This document shows, in pieces, positions 1 through 6,496 of a stretch of 7,263 bases of DNA (its first letter is position 1; the number at the start of each line of letters is the position of its first letter). The stretch is taken from NCBI GenBank assembly GCA_902549785.1, contig CACCWT010000029.1, positions 1-7,263 on the forward strand, given 5' to 3'. Under the pieces are notes generated by a model. That model did not search any database. It saw only the letters and a list, made by a program, of their open reading frames with translations, and had not been told where the DNA came from. The position numbers were made by a program, and so were the translations under genes. This DNA is from an uncultured Pelagibacteraceae bacterium (lineage in GTDB: Bacteria > Pseudomonadota > Alphaproteobacteria > Pelagibacterales > Pelagibacteraceae).

Positions 1-866
1 GTAGAACAACTGGAACTCCAATTTCTCTTATTATTTACAATAAAGATATGAGATCAAGGGATTACGAGACAATAAAGAATAAATTTAGGCCAGGACATGC
101 AGATTATACCTATTTTAAAAAATATGGAATCCGGGATTACAGAGGTGGTGGAAGACAATCTGCCCGTGAGACTGCTGCTAGAGTTGCAGCTGGTGCTATT
201 GCAAAAGTTGTTTTGAAAAATAAAATTGGTAAGAAGTATCAAGCCGTTGGTGCTGTTACACAATTAGGAATATTAGGATGCGACCTAAAGAAATGGAAAG
301 ATAAAACAATTTCTAGTAACCCATTTTTTTGTCCTGATAAAACTGTGATTAAACTTTGGGAAAAATATTTACTTGGAATAAGAAAAGCTGGATCATCTTG
401 TGGAGCAATTATTGAGGTTAGAGCAAGAGGAGTTCCTTTGGGGCTTGGAGCACCAATATACTCAAAATTAGATATGGATCTTGCGGCAGCAATGATGAGC
501 ATTAATGCTGTAAAGGGAGTGAATATTGGATCGGGAATGAACTCTGCAATGTTAACTGGTGAGGAAAACTCTGATGAAATTTTGAAAAAAAAAGGTAAAA
601 CTTCTTTTAAATCAAATAATGCGGGGGGAATTCTTGGAGGAATATCTACTGGACAAGAAATAAATGTTTCATTTGCAGTAAAACCAACATCATCTATTTT
701 GTCGTCAAGGAAAACAATCGATAGATTTGGTAAGAATACGACAATTTCTGTAAAAGGAAGACACGACCCATGTGTTGGGATTAGAGCTGTTCCAATAGGA
801 GAGGCGATGATGCATTGTGTAATTCTTGATCACTATTTAATGAATTCAGCACAAAATAAAATTTAA
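1..866 (+). CDS. aroC: Chorismate synthase, 3'-terminal part (5' end outside window)
   Basis: Catalyses the last step of the shikimate pathway: loss of phosphate from 5-enolpyruvylshikimate-3-phosphate to give chorismate, using reduced FMN; cytosolic. The reading frame is already open at base 3 (it begins RTTGTPIS) and runs 287 codons to TAA at 864-866. Aligned by memory to the 361-residue E. coli enzyme, about 74 N-terminal residues are missing, so the ATG at 48 is internal. Visible family signatures are [26 protein letters not shown] (about bases 150-194), [14 protein letters not shown] (about 618-659) and [17 protein letters not shown] (about 759-809). These cover the conserved FMN and substrate-binding core. 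The first signature (GESHG), with its catalytic His, lies off the window. The C-terminus ends at about the usual length. The gene converges on dxs with a 4-base overlap, so no terminator fits between them. Confidence 0.97.
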   Translation, partial: RTTGTPISLIIYNKDMRSRDYETIKNKFRPGHADYTYFKKYGIRDYRGGGRQSARETAARVAAGAIAKVVLKNKIGKKYQAVGAVTQLGILGCDLKKWKDKTISSNPFFCPDKTVIKLWEKYLLGIRKAGSSCGAIIEVRARGVPLGLGAPIYSKLDMDLAAAMMSINAVKGVNIGSGMNSAMLTGEENSDEILKKKGKTSFKSNNAGGILGGISTGQEINVSFAVKPTSSILSSRKTIDRFGKNTTISVKGRHDPCVGIRAVPIGEAMMHCVILDHYLMNSAQNKI

Positions 867-2776
867 TTAGATTTTTTTATTAAAACTTTTGAATTTAAAG
901 TATCTAAGATTTTATTTTCAATCCCAACAGAGTCTAAATTAGCAAACTTATACATTAGTTCTGGTTTATCATGATCAATAAATCTATCAGGTAATATCAT
1001 TGATCTAAATTTTAGATTATTGTCTAATAAATTTTTTTCACTTAAAAATTGACTCACATGAGATCCAAATCCCCCAATTGAACCCTCTTCAATTGTAATC
1101 AAAACTTCATGTTCCGTAGCAATTTGCCATATTAGGTTTTCATCCAACGGTTTTACAAATCTTGCATCAATAATAGAGATATCAATTCCTTTTTTTGTTA
1201 AATTTTCAGAAGCTAAAATACACTCCTGTAATCTTGCTCCAAAATTTAAGACTGCAACTTTTTTTCCTTCTTTAATTATTTTTGCTTTACCCAATTCAAT
1301 TTTCTCAGTTATTTCAGGTAATTGAACTCCCACACCATTGCCCCTTGGATATCTAAAAGCTGATGGTCTATCGTTTATATCCATTGATGTATTTATCATC
1401 CTTACAAGCTCGGCTTCATCACTTGCAGCCATTACCACAAAATTTGGCAGTGTTGAAAGATATGTTATATCAAAAGATCCAGCATGTGTTGGGCCATCAG
1501 CACCAACTAACCCCGCTCTGTCAATTGCAAATCTAACAGGCAAAGATTGTATGGCAACATCGTGAACGACCTGATCGTAAGCTCTTTGAAGAAATGTTGA
1601 GTATATTGCAGCGTAAGGTTTATATCCTTCGGTAGCCATACCCGCAGCGAAAGTGACAGCATGTTGCTCTGCTATCCCAACATCAAACATTCTTTCTGGA
1701 AATTTTTTTCCAAATAAATCCATGCCTGTTCCTGATGGCATAGCAGCGGTTATGCCAATGACCTTGCTATCTTTTTCTGCATGTTTAATTAATGAATTAG
1801 CGAATACTTTTGTATAAGAAGGAGTATTTGATTTGGACTTTTCTTGTTCTCCTGTTTTTACATTAAATTTTGAAACACCATGAAATTTATCCTCTGATTT
1901 TTCAGCAAACGAATAACCTTTTCCTTTTTCAGTTTTAACATGGATTAAAATTGGTCCATCATAATTAATATCTTTTGCATTATTAAATACTGAAACCATT
2001 GTATCAATGTCATGACCATCTATTGGTCCAATATAGTAAAATCCCATGGAGTTGAATAATGTTCCACCAGTGACTGCAGATCTTAAAAAATCTTCTGCCT
2101 TTCCCGCTTGATTTTTAAATCTTTTTGAAAAAGCAGATATAATTAATTTAAATGTCTCTCTGAAACTAAAATAAATTTTACCAGATAAAATTTTTGCAAG
2201 ATATCTTCTCATAGCACCGACAGGTTTGGCAATTGACATGTCGTTATCATTTAAAACAACAATCATCTTTGTTTTGTTTTCACCTGCATTATTCATCGCC
2301 TCATAAGCCATACCAGCACTTATCGCTCCATCACCTATGACTGCAATAACATTTCCTGATTTATTTGATAACTTATTAGCTACTGCTATTCCTAATGCAG
2401 ATGAAATAGAAGTTGAGCTATGAGCAGCACCAAATGGATCATACTCGCTTTCTGATCTTTTTGTAAAACCAGACAATCCCTCGCCTTTTCTAAGAGTTCT
2501 TATTCTATTCTTTCTTCCGGTCAATATTTTATGTGGATAAGTCTGATGTCCAACATCCCAAATTAATTTATCATGTGGAGTATTAAATATGTAGTGTAAG
2601 ACAACGGTTAATTCTACAACTCCTAAACCAGCACCTAAATGTCCTCCAGTTTCAGAAACAACTTCAATTAATTCTTGTCGAACTTCATCTGCTAAAATTT
2701 TAATATCAGATTGAGAGAGTTTTCTCACATCATCTGGAAAATTAATATTATTTAGAAATTTATAATTATTGCTCAC
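863..2776 (-). CDS. dxs: 1-deoxy-D-xylulose-5-phosphate synthase
   Basis: Condenses pyruvate with glyceraldehyde-3-phosphate to DXP, with CO2 release. This is the entry and usual flux-controlling step of the MEP isoprenoid pathway, and DXP also feeds thiamine and pyridoxal synthesis. The protein is 637 residues, normal for the family. The N-terminal thiamine-diphosphate domain has GGHLGAG (His46), [10 protein letters not shown] (His77) and the GDG...N cofactor motif (GDG 148-150, metal ligands Asp149 and Asn178). The middle domain has Glu370 in [16 protein letters not shown], which activates the cofactor, and [18 protein letters not shown] with Asp427 and His431. The transketolase C-terminal domain follows. 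The start is a GTG at 2776-2774 that places these residues at nearly the E. coli numbering. It overlaps the ispA stop as GTGA, which implies translational coupling. No Shine-Dalgarno sequence is visible. It is the last gene of xseB-ispA-dxs. No thiamine riboswitch can fit in front of it. Confidence 0.98.
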   Translation of the reverse strand: MSNNYKFLNNINFPDDVRKLSQSDIKILADEVRQELIEVVSETGGHLGAGLGVVELTVVLHYIFNTPHDKLIWDVGHQTYPHKILTGRKNRIRTLRKGEGLSGFTKRSESEYDPFGAAHSSTSISSALGIAVANKLSNKSGNVIAVIGDGAISAGMAYEAMNNAGENKTKMIVVLNDNDMSIAKPVGAMRRYLAKILSGKIYFSFRETFKLIISAFSKRFKNQAGKAEDFLRSAVTGGTLFNSMGFYYIGPIDGHDIDTMVSVFNNAKDINYDGPILIHVKTEKGKGYSFAEKSEDKFHGVSKFNVKTGEQEKSKSNTPSYTKVFANSLIKHAEKDSKVIGITAAMPSGTGMDLFGKKFPERMFDVGIAEQHAVTFAAGMATEGYKPYAAIYSTFLQRAYDQVVHDVAIQSLPVRFAIDRAGLVGADGPTHAGSFDITYLSTLPNFVVMAASDEAELVRMINTSMDINDRPSAFRYPRGNGVGVQLPEITEKIELGKAKIIKEGKKVAVLNFGARLQECILASENLTKKGIDISIIDARFVKPLDENLIWQIATEHEVLITIEEGSIGGFGSHVSQFLSEKNLLDNNLKFRSMILPDRFIDHDKPELMYKFANLDSVGIENKILDTLNSKVLIKKSN

Positions 2777-3642
2777 TTTGTTCGATCTAAAATATAATTT
2801 ATTGTTTCTTTAAAATCTTTACCTTTTTTTCCAAAAATTTTTAGACTTTTAAATATTTTTAATTTTAAATTATCTGCATATTTAATAGTATTATCAGTGC
2901 CTAGTAAACTTATTAAAGTAGCTTTTCCCATTTTTAAATCTTTTTTGGTTTTTTTTCCCACATTAGACGTTTTACCTCTTAAATCTATCAAGTCATCAGC
3001 AATTTGAAATAATAATCCAATTTCGTTACCTATCTTATTAAACATATTTCGATATTTTGTTTTACCTGACATTATAATGGGAGCAACACAACAAAAACTG
3101 AAAAGCTTTCCAGTCTTTTTAATTTGCATATCTATAATTTGTTTTTTAGTTTTTTTAATTTTCTCATAACTTAAGTCTAAAAATTGCCCTCCAGCAATTC
3201 CAGTATGCCCTGAGCTTTCTGAGAGAAGGTTTATTAATTCTATTTTTTTATTTTCGTCTAAATTTAATTTTTTTTCGCTTAGAATTTGAAATGCAATAGT
3301 AAGTAAAGAATTCCCAGCAAGAATTGCTGTGGACTCGCTAAATTTTTTGTGTGTTGTTAATTTTCCTCTTCTTAAGTTATCATTATCCATGCATGGTAAA
3401 TCATCGTGTATCAATGAATAGGCATGTATACATTCAACTGCTGCTGCAACTTGCAAGATATCTTTTTTATCTACTTTGAATATAGAGCCGATATCAAAGA
3501 GTATTTTTGATCTTACTTTCTTACCTCCAGGTAAAAGTCCATAAAGCATAGGTTTTATAAGCTCAGTTTTTTTTTGCTTGGAAAAATATTTATAAAGATA
3601 GTTGTTAGTCTTATTAATTATTTTATTTAAATTTTTTCGCAT
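2773..3642 (-). CDS. ispA: Short-chain polyprenyl (farnesyl) diphosphate synthase
   Basis: Condenses dimethylallyl or geranyl diphosphate with isopentenyl diphosphate, most likely giving C15 farnesyl diphosphate, the precursor of undecaprenyl-P and the quinone side chain; cytosolic. The 289 residues are a normal length for bacterial IspA. Visible motifs are LPGGKKVRS (38-45, a variant of GGKRxRP with Pro replaced by Ser), the first Asp-rich motif DDLPCMD (Asp80, 81, 86) followed by LRRG, GGQFLDL (151-157), KTG (176-178), the second Asp-rich motif DDLID (216-220), and [10 protein letters not shown]. The two-residue insertion in the first motif, and Tyr75 five residues before it, are the pattern of bacterial farnesyl synthases, where that Tyr limits chain length. 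Geranylgeranyl synthase is the main alternative. The start is ATG, with no ribosome site seen. It overlaps xseB by 20 bases upstream and dxs by 4 bases downstream. Confidence 0.95.
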   Translation of the reverse strand: MRKNLNKIINKTNNYLYKYFSKQKKTELIKPMLYGLLPGGKKVRSKILFDIGSIFKVDKKDILQVAAAVECIHAYSLIHDDLPCMDNDNLRRGKLTTHKKFSESTAILAGNSLLTIAFQILSEKKLNLDENKKIELINLLSESSGHTGIAGGQFLDLSYEKIKKTKKQIIDMQIKKTGKLFSFCCVAPIIMSGKTKYRNMFNKIGNEIGLLFQIADDLIDLRGKTSNVGKKTKKDLKMGKATLISLLGTDNTIKYADNLKLKIFKSLKIFGKKGKDFKETINYILDRTK

Positions 3643-3877
3643 TTTTATTTGATTTTATATTTTTAATTTTTAAATTTGTTTTATCTGATATTTCCTTCAA
3701 ATTTTTTTGAAATTTTTTTTCAATTAATCTATTAATTTTTAATAAATTTGCATAGTCTTCAGATGTATTATTTAAATTATTTTCATTTTCTAAATTTTTA
3801 ATAATTTTATTAGCTAAATCAGTAAGCTCATTTAAAGACATTGACCCAATATCATCTGGCAAATTTTTTTCATTCAT
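3623..3877 (-). CDS. xseB: Exodeoxyribonuclease VII small subunit
   Basis: Small helical subunit of exonuclease VII, which degrades single-stranded DNA in repair and recombination; several XseB bind each catalytic XseA, which is not in this window. The 84 residues match the usual size of about 60-85. The core, roughly residues 12-70, is a highly charged heptad-like helical hairpin (MSLNELTDLANKIIKNLENE, then a second helix with LLKINRLIEKKFQKNLKEI), corresponding to the family pattern of two antiparallel helices. The last 15 residues are Lys/Asn-rich and partly encoded in the 20-base overlap with ispA. Sequence conservation in this family is weak, so the call leans on size, helix pattern and the classic xseB-ispA-dxs order, shared with E. 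coli and many Alphaproteobacteria. The start is ATG at 3877-3875, first gene of the operon, with a leader of probably under 15 bases. Confidence 0.85.
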   Translation of the reverse strand: MNEKNLPDDIGSMSLNELTDLANKIIKNLENENNLNNTSEDYANLLKINRLIEKKFQKNLKEISDKTNLKIKNIKSNKNAKKFK

Positions 3878-3882
3878 ATATT
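3877..3882 (+). promoter_or_regulatory. Candidate -10 box for the sua5-ABC operon
   Basis: TATATT matches the sigma-70 -10 consensus at five of six positions and would place transcription start near 3889, about 9 bases before the sua5 ATG. No clear -35 hexamer is seen; TTGACC at 3841-3846 is too far upstream (30-base spacer). It mirrors the TATAAT on the opposite strand. Weak evidence in A/T-rich DNA. Confidence 0.25.
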
Positions 3883-3894
3883 AGTTGGTAATAT
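3878..3894. repeat. Short inverted repeat filling the divergent gap
   Basis: ATATTA (3878-3883) and TAATAT (3889-3894) are perfect 6-base arms around the 5-base centre GTTGG. They occupy most of the 20 bases between the xseB and sua5 start codons. It could be an operator half-site pair, but the arms are purely A/T and overlap the two facing -10-like boxes, which are themselves near-symmetrical, so chance is a fair explanation. Confidence 0.3.
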
Positions 3895-3898
3895 TATA
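3893..3898 (-). promoter_or_regulatory. Candidate -10 box for the xseB-ispA-dxs operon
   Basis: Read on the minus strand, these bases are an exact TATAAT. A start site about 7 bases downstream would fall near 3886, giving xseB a leader of roughly 9 bases. No good TTGACA-like hexamer lies 16-18 bases upstream, and TATAAT arises readily by chance in such A/T-rich DNA. The position is nonetheless right, because the gap holds only 20 bases. The box overlaps the first base of the sua5 start codon. Confidence 0.4.
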
Positions 3899-4830
3899 TG
3901 AAAAAGAATGATTCAAATATTAAAAAAGCAATAAAATACTTAAATAATAATGAATGTATAGCGATCCCAACTGAGACAGTCTATGGGCTTGCAGGCAATG
4001 CTTATTCAGATAAAGCGGTTACTAAAGTATATAAATTAAAAAAACGACCAAGTAACAATCCTTTAATTACTCATTATTATAATCTTAAAGATTTAAAAAA
4101 AGATTGTGAAATTGATAAAACTTTTAAAAGGCTTTATAAACAATTTTGCCCAGGTCCAATATCATTTGTTCTAAAATTAAAAAAGACAAGTAGAATTTCA
4201 AAAATTATTACAAATAATTCAAATTCAATAGCTGTGAGATTTCCAAGTCATCCTTTAACTAGGAAACTATTAAAAAAAATTAATTATCCGCTTGCAGCAC
4301 CTAGCGCAAACATTTCAACAAGTATAAGTCCTGTTTCAAAACAGGATGTGATTGATGAATTTGGTCATAAATTAAAGCTTGTCTTAGATGGTGGTTCCTC
4401 AAAAATAGGTTTAGAATCAACAATTGTAAATCTTATTGGAAAACCTCATATTTTAAGATTAGGAGGAATAAATAGTAAATTAATCTATAAATTAATTTCT
4501 CCGTTAGAAAACAAGAGTAAAAAAAAGATTAAAATAAAAGTTCCCGGTACTAGCAAATTACATTATTCACCTGGAATACCTGTGAGACTAAATGCCAAAA
4601 AAAATTATCAAAGTGAAGCATATATATTAATAAAAGAAAGAAAAAAATTAGACAAAAATTATTTTTATATAAGTAAGACAGGTAATTTAAAAGAGGCTGC
4701 AAAAAATTTATACAGTGTGTTAAGAACAGTAAAAAAAAAGGGGTACAAGAAAATTGCTATTGAAAAAATACCGAATAAGAATATTGGTGAAGCTATTAAT
4801 GATAGAATTTTAAGAGCATCAAAAAAATGA
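3898..4830 (+). CDS. sua5: Sua5-type L-threonylcarbamoyladenylate synthase (Sua5/YciO/YrdC family)
   Basis: Makes threonylcarbamoyl-AMP from threonine, bicarbonate and ATP. TsaD/TsaB/TsaE then transfer the carbamoyl group to A37 of tRNAs reading ANN codons (t6A). The N-terminal YrdC domain (about 1-195) shows PTETVYGLA (24-32), KKRPSNNPL (48-56, ATP/threonine-binding Lys and Arg), APSANIS (134-140), ESTIVN (173-178) and LRLGG (186-190). A linker with VPGTSKLHYSPGIPVRLN (215-232) leads to a smaller C-terminal Sua5 domain ending in GEAINDRILRASK, typical of alphaproteobacterial Sua5. At 310 residues it is the two-domain Sua5 form, slightly short, not the single-domain TsaC. ATG at 3898 fits the domain start; no ribosome site is seen. 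Its stop overlaps the next ATG as ATGA, coupling it to an ABC exporter. An A7 run immediately precedes the stop. Often listed under tsaC for the shared function. Confidence 0.95.
   Translation: MKKNDSNIKKAIKYLNNNECIAIPTETVYGLAGNAYSDKAVTKVYKLKKRPSNNPLITHYYNLKDLKKDCEIDKTFKRLYKQFCPGPISFVLKLKKTSRISKIITNNSNSIAVRFPSHPLTRKLLKKINYPLAAPSANISTSISPVSKQDVIDEFGHKLKLVLDGGSSKIGLESTIVNLIGKPHILRLGGINSKLIYKLISPLENKSKKKIKIKVPGTSKLHYSPGIPVRLNAKKNYQSEAYILIKERKKLDKNYFYISKTGNLKEAAKNLYSVLRTVKKKGYKKIAIEKIPNKNIGEAINDRILRASKK
4821..4830 (+). other. Possible -1 slippery heptamer at the sua5 stop
   Basis: The sua5 frame reads tcA AAA AAA TGA, an exact X XXY YYZ heptamer (A AAA AAA, 4821-4827) with the stop codon next in line. 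Slipping back one base turns the stop into ATG, the first codon of the ABC ATPase, in the frame of that gene. Ribosomal or transcriptional slippage would therefore produce a Sua5-ATPase fusion. No stimulatory Shine-Dalgarno or hairpin was found, and A7 runs are common in this DNA. Confidence 0.2.
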
Positions 4831-5564
4831 AAAATTTAATTGAAGTTAAAAATATAAAAAAAAATTATGGAAAAAAAGAAGCTGTAAAAGGTATATCCTT
4901 TAATGTTGAAGAAGATGAAATTTTAGGTTTGCTTGGTCCCAATGGATCTGGAAAAACAACAACTATTGGAATGTTGCTAGGCTTACTTAAGCCCACAAGT
5001 GGTCAAATATTTATCAATAATCTTAAACTTGAGGAAAATAGAATTGAAATTCTTGAAATGATTAATTTTATATCCCCTTATATTGAACTGCCTAAAAAAC
5101 TTACAGTTAAACAAAATTTATATGTTTACTCTAAACTTTATAAAGTTCAAAATATTAAGGAACGAATTGAGTATTTGTCAGAAAAGCTTAGAATAGAAGA
5201 ATTATTAAACAGTATTACTGGGGAGCTTTCGTCAGGTCAAAAAAATAGAGTAAGTTTGGCCAAAGCCTTAGTAAATGAACCAAAAGTTCTGCTGCTTGAC
5301 GAACCAACTGCATCTTTAGACCCTGAAGTAGGAGATTTTGTTAGAACATTTTTAGAGGAATATAAAAAAGAAAAAAAAATTTCAATACTATTAGCTTCTC
5401 ATAATATGAATGAAGTCACACGTTTATGTAAATCAGTATTAATGATGAAAAATGGAGAAATTATAGATCAAGGTAAACCTGAAGATTTAATTAGAAAACA
5501 TGGAAGAACAAATTTAGAGGAAGTTTTTTTAAAGTTATCAAGGAGTAAAAGTGAGTTTAACTAG
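4827..5564 (+). CDS. ABC-2 type transporter, ATP-binding protein
   Basis: Cytoplasmic ATPase that drives the adjacent membrane permease, most likely an exporter; substrate unknown. The 245 residues form one nucleotide-binding domain: Walker A GPNGSGKT (37-44), signature ELSSGQKNR (133-141), Walker B VLLLDEP (154-160, catalytic Glu159), D-loop SLDP (163-166) and switch His192 in LASHN. The C-terminal GRTNLEEVFLKL is typical of ABC-2 (drug, lipid or polysaccharide export) ATPases. The Q-loop is unusual: where the family normally has Gln the sequence reads NFISPYIELPKKLT (80-93), with Pro84 at the expected place. This could be a subfamily trait. The start ATG overlaps the sua5 stop by 4 bases. 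The 3' end overlaps the permease by 14 bases. Nothing here separates drug, lipid or glycan export. Confidence 0.93.
   Translation: MKNLIEVKNIKKNYGKKEAVKGISFNVEEDEILGLLGPNGSGKTTTIGMLLGLLKPTSGQIFINNLKLEENRIEILEMINFISPYIELPKKLTVKQNLYVYSKLYKVQNIKERIEYLSEKLRIEELLNSITGELSSGQKNRVSLAKALVNEPKVLLLDEPTASLDPEVGDFVRTFLEEYKKEKKISILLASHNMNEVTRLCKSVLMMKNGEIIDQGKPEDLIRKHGRTNLEEVFLKLSRSKSEFN
5540..5545 (+). promoter_or_regulatory. Shine-Dalgarno site for the ABC permease
   Basis: AAGGAG lies five bases before a GTG codon at 5551 and inside the end of the ATPase gene. It is the only strong ribosome-binding site seen ahead of any gene here, and it decides the non-ATG start of the permease. Confidence 0.7.
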
Positions 5565-6342
5565 AATATATGGTTTATTTTTAAGGCATTTTTATCTAAT
5601 CACTAGGTCATTTCCTAGAATATTAGATTTAGTTTACTGGCCAACTATTCAAATTACATTATGGGGATTTATATCTAATTTTTTTGCTACACATACAACT
5701 TATTACAATAATGCAGTTGGTGTAATTCTTACCTGTGCAATACTTTATGATTTTTTATTTAGAACTAGTATTGGCTTTAATATGCTTTTTTTAGAAGAAA
5801 TTTGGAGTAGAAATTTTACTAATCTTTTCATTGCACCGATGAGAATTGGTGAGATTTTAACTTCACTTGTTATAACTGCTTTAATTAGATCACTAATAGG
5901 TCTGGTTCCAGCAATTTTACTCACATCCCCATTGTTTGGAATTTCAATTTTAGAATTAGGAATATTTTTATTTTTTCTTTTTCTAAGTCTTTATATTTTT
6001 GGAATTACACTTGGTATTTTAGTTTCTTCAGGTTTGCTTAGATTTGGTCCTTCATTTGAAAATATAGCATGGTCAACAATGTTTTTACTCGCACCCTTTG
6101 GATGTATTTATTATCCAATAGAAACTCTTCCAGAAATATTTCAAAAAATAGCATATATTCTGCCTTTAGTTTACATATTTGAAGAGGCAAGAAATATTTT
6201 GATTAACCATACAGTTAATATTGAAAATGTTTACTATGCGTTTATGTGGAATGCTTTTTATTTCTCTCTTTCAATTGCTTTGTTTTATTATTCTTTCAAT
6301 GCAGCAAAAAATAAAGGGACTTTAATTAATATGGGTGAATAA
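5551..6342 (+). CDS. ABC-2 type transporter, permease protein
   Basis: Integral inner-membrane subunit that should dimerise and pair with the ATPase encoded just upstream to export an unidentified substrate. The 263 residues fit the ABC-2 family (about 250-270). Hydrophobic segments lie at roughly 25-45, 56-80, 103-125, 133-160, 172-190 and 228-250, giving the usual six helices. A short cytoplasmic amphipathic N-terminus (LFLRHFYLITRSFPRILD) precedes helix 1. The loop EEIWSRNFTNLFIAPMRIGE (82-101) is the conserved ABC-2 coupling region, and the short PIETLPEIFQKIAYILPL segment before the last helix is typical. The GTG start at 5551 is chosen because of the AAGGAG five bases upstream and because it gives a complete N-terminus. 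It overlaps the ATPase stop by 14 bases. TAA at 6340-6342 directly touches the convergent tRNA gene. No second permease gene is present, so a homodimer is likely. Confidence 0.92.
   Translation: MSLTRIYGLFLRHFYLITRSFPRILDLVYWPTIQITLWGFISNFFATHTTYYNNAVGVILTCAILYDFLFRTSIGFNMLFLEEIWSRNFTNLFIAPMRIGEILTSLVITALIRSLIGLVPAILLTSPLFGISILELGIFLFFLFLSLYIFGITLGILVSSGLLRFGPSFENIAWSTMFLLAPFGCIYYPIETLPEIFQKIAYILPLVYIFEEARNILINHTVNIENVYYAFMWNAFYFSLSIALFYYSFNAAKNKGTLINMGE
6306..6324 (-). terminator. Weak candidate intrinsic terminator of tRNA-Arg
   Basis: On the minus strand, TAAAG (6324-6320), loop TCC and CTTTA (6316-6312) form a 5-base-pair stem followed at once by six T (6311-6306). It begins 18 bases past the tRNA 3' end, within the coding 3' end of the permease. 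Orientation and T-tract fit a Rho-independent terminator, but the stem is short and has only one G-C pair. Confidence 0.3.
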
Positions 6343-6419
6343 TGGTGCGCCCGCAAGGAGTCGAACCCTGAACCTCCAGAGCCGAAATCTGGCGCTCTAT
6401 CCAGTTGAGCTACGGACGC
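6343..6419 (-). tRNA. tRNA-Arg, anticodon UCG (reads CGA and possibly other CGN)
   Basis: The minus strand folds into a full 77-base cloverleaf with encoded CCA (6345-6343). The acceptor stem GCGTCCG/CGGGCGC has one U4-G69 wobble. The D stem is GCTC/GAGC, with GG in the loop. The anticodon stem CCAGA/TCTGG encloses loop TTTCGGC, so bases 34-36 are TCG and base 37 is G. The variable loop is AGGTT, and the T arm CAGGG-TTCGACT-CCTTG has one G-U wobble. U8, A14, T54T55C56 and A58 are all present. Discriminator base A and anticodon C35 fit arginine identity. The 3' end abuts the permease stop codon with no base between. I could not identify a clear promoter upstream in 6420-6496. Confidence 0.96.
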
Positions 6420-6461
6420 TTAAATTGAGAAAAATATGAATACTTATTTGTTTACATATTT

Positions 6462-6490
6462 TTTAAAAATAATTAATGGTAAACTATAAC
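6462..6490 (+). promoter_or_regulatory. Candidate promoter of the glycosyltransferase gene
   Basis: TTTAAA (6462-6467, four of six matches to the -35 consensus), a 17-base spacer and TATAAC (6485-6490, five of six matches to the -10) predict transcription starting near 6497. That is exactly the ATG, giving a leaderless message. If translation instead began at the upstream in-frame ATG 6476, this promoter would not serve it. Chance matches are frequent in A/T-rich DNA. Confidence 0.3.
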
Positions 6491-6496
6491 TATTAT

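Noticed and set aside
54..502. Minus-strand open frames of 69 and 87 codons opposite aroC
   Set aside because: They lie wholly antisense to a gene with unmistakable chorismate synthase motifs, overlap each other, and show no domain or ribosome site.
855..881. AATAAAA/TTTTATT stem with T-run as an aroC terminator
   Set aside because: The stem has only A-T pairs and a 13-base loop, so it would be barely stable; such pairs are expected by chance in this composition.
885..920. ACTTT/AAAGT hairpin downstream of aroC
   Set aside because: The 5-base stem with a 7-base loop is not followed directly by a T-tract and lies within dxs coding sequence.
1338..1565. Plus-strand open frame of 75 codons opposite dxs
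   Set aside because: It is antisense to the conserved catalytic region of dxs ([13 protein letters not shown]), so its openness is explained by dxs codons; no start signals.
2777..2800. Thiamine riboswitch or other leader RNA before dxs
   Set aside because: dxs starts within the ispA stop codon; the upstream bases are ispA coding sequence and contain no TPP-box structure.
6343..6419. tRNA-Arg as an integration site for a genomic island to the right
   Set aside because: Integrases usually use the tRNA 3' end, which here faces left and touches the permease stop. No integrase, direct repeat of the tRNA end or composition break is seen in the window.
6420..6496. Small RNA or small gene in the largest gap
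   Set aside because: The 77 bases are plain A/T-rich DNA with no stable stem and no open frame with a ribosome site; a promoter for the glycosyltransferase is the only supportable content.
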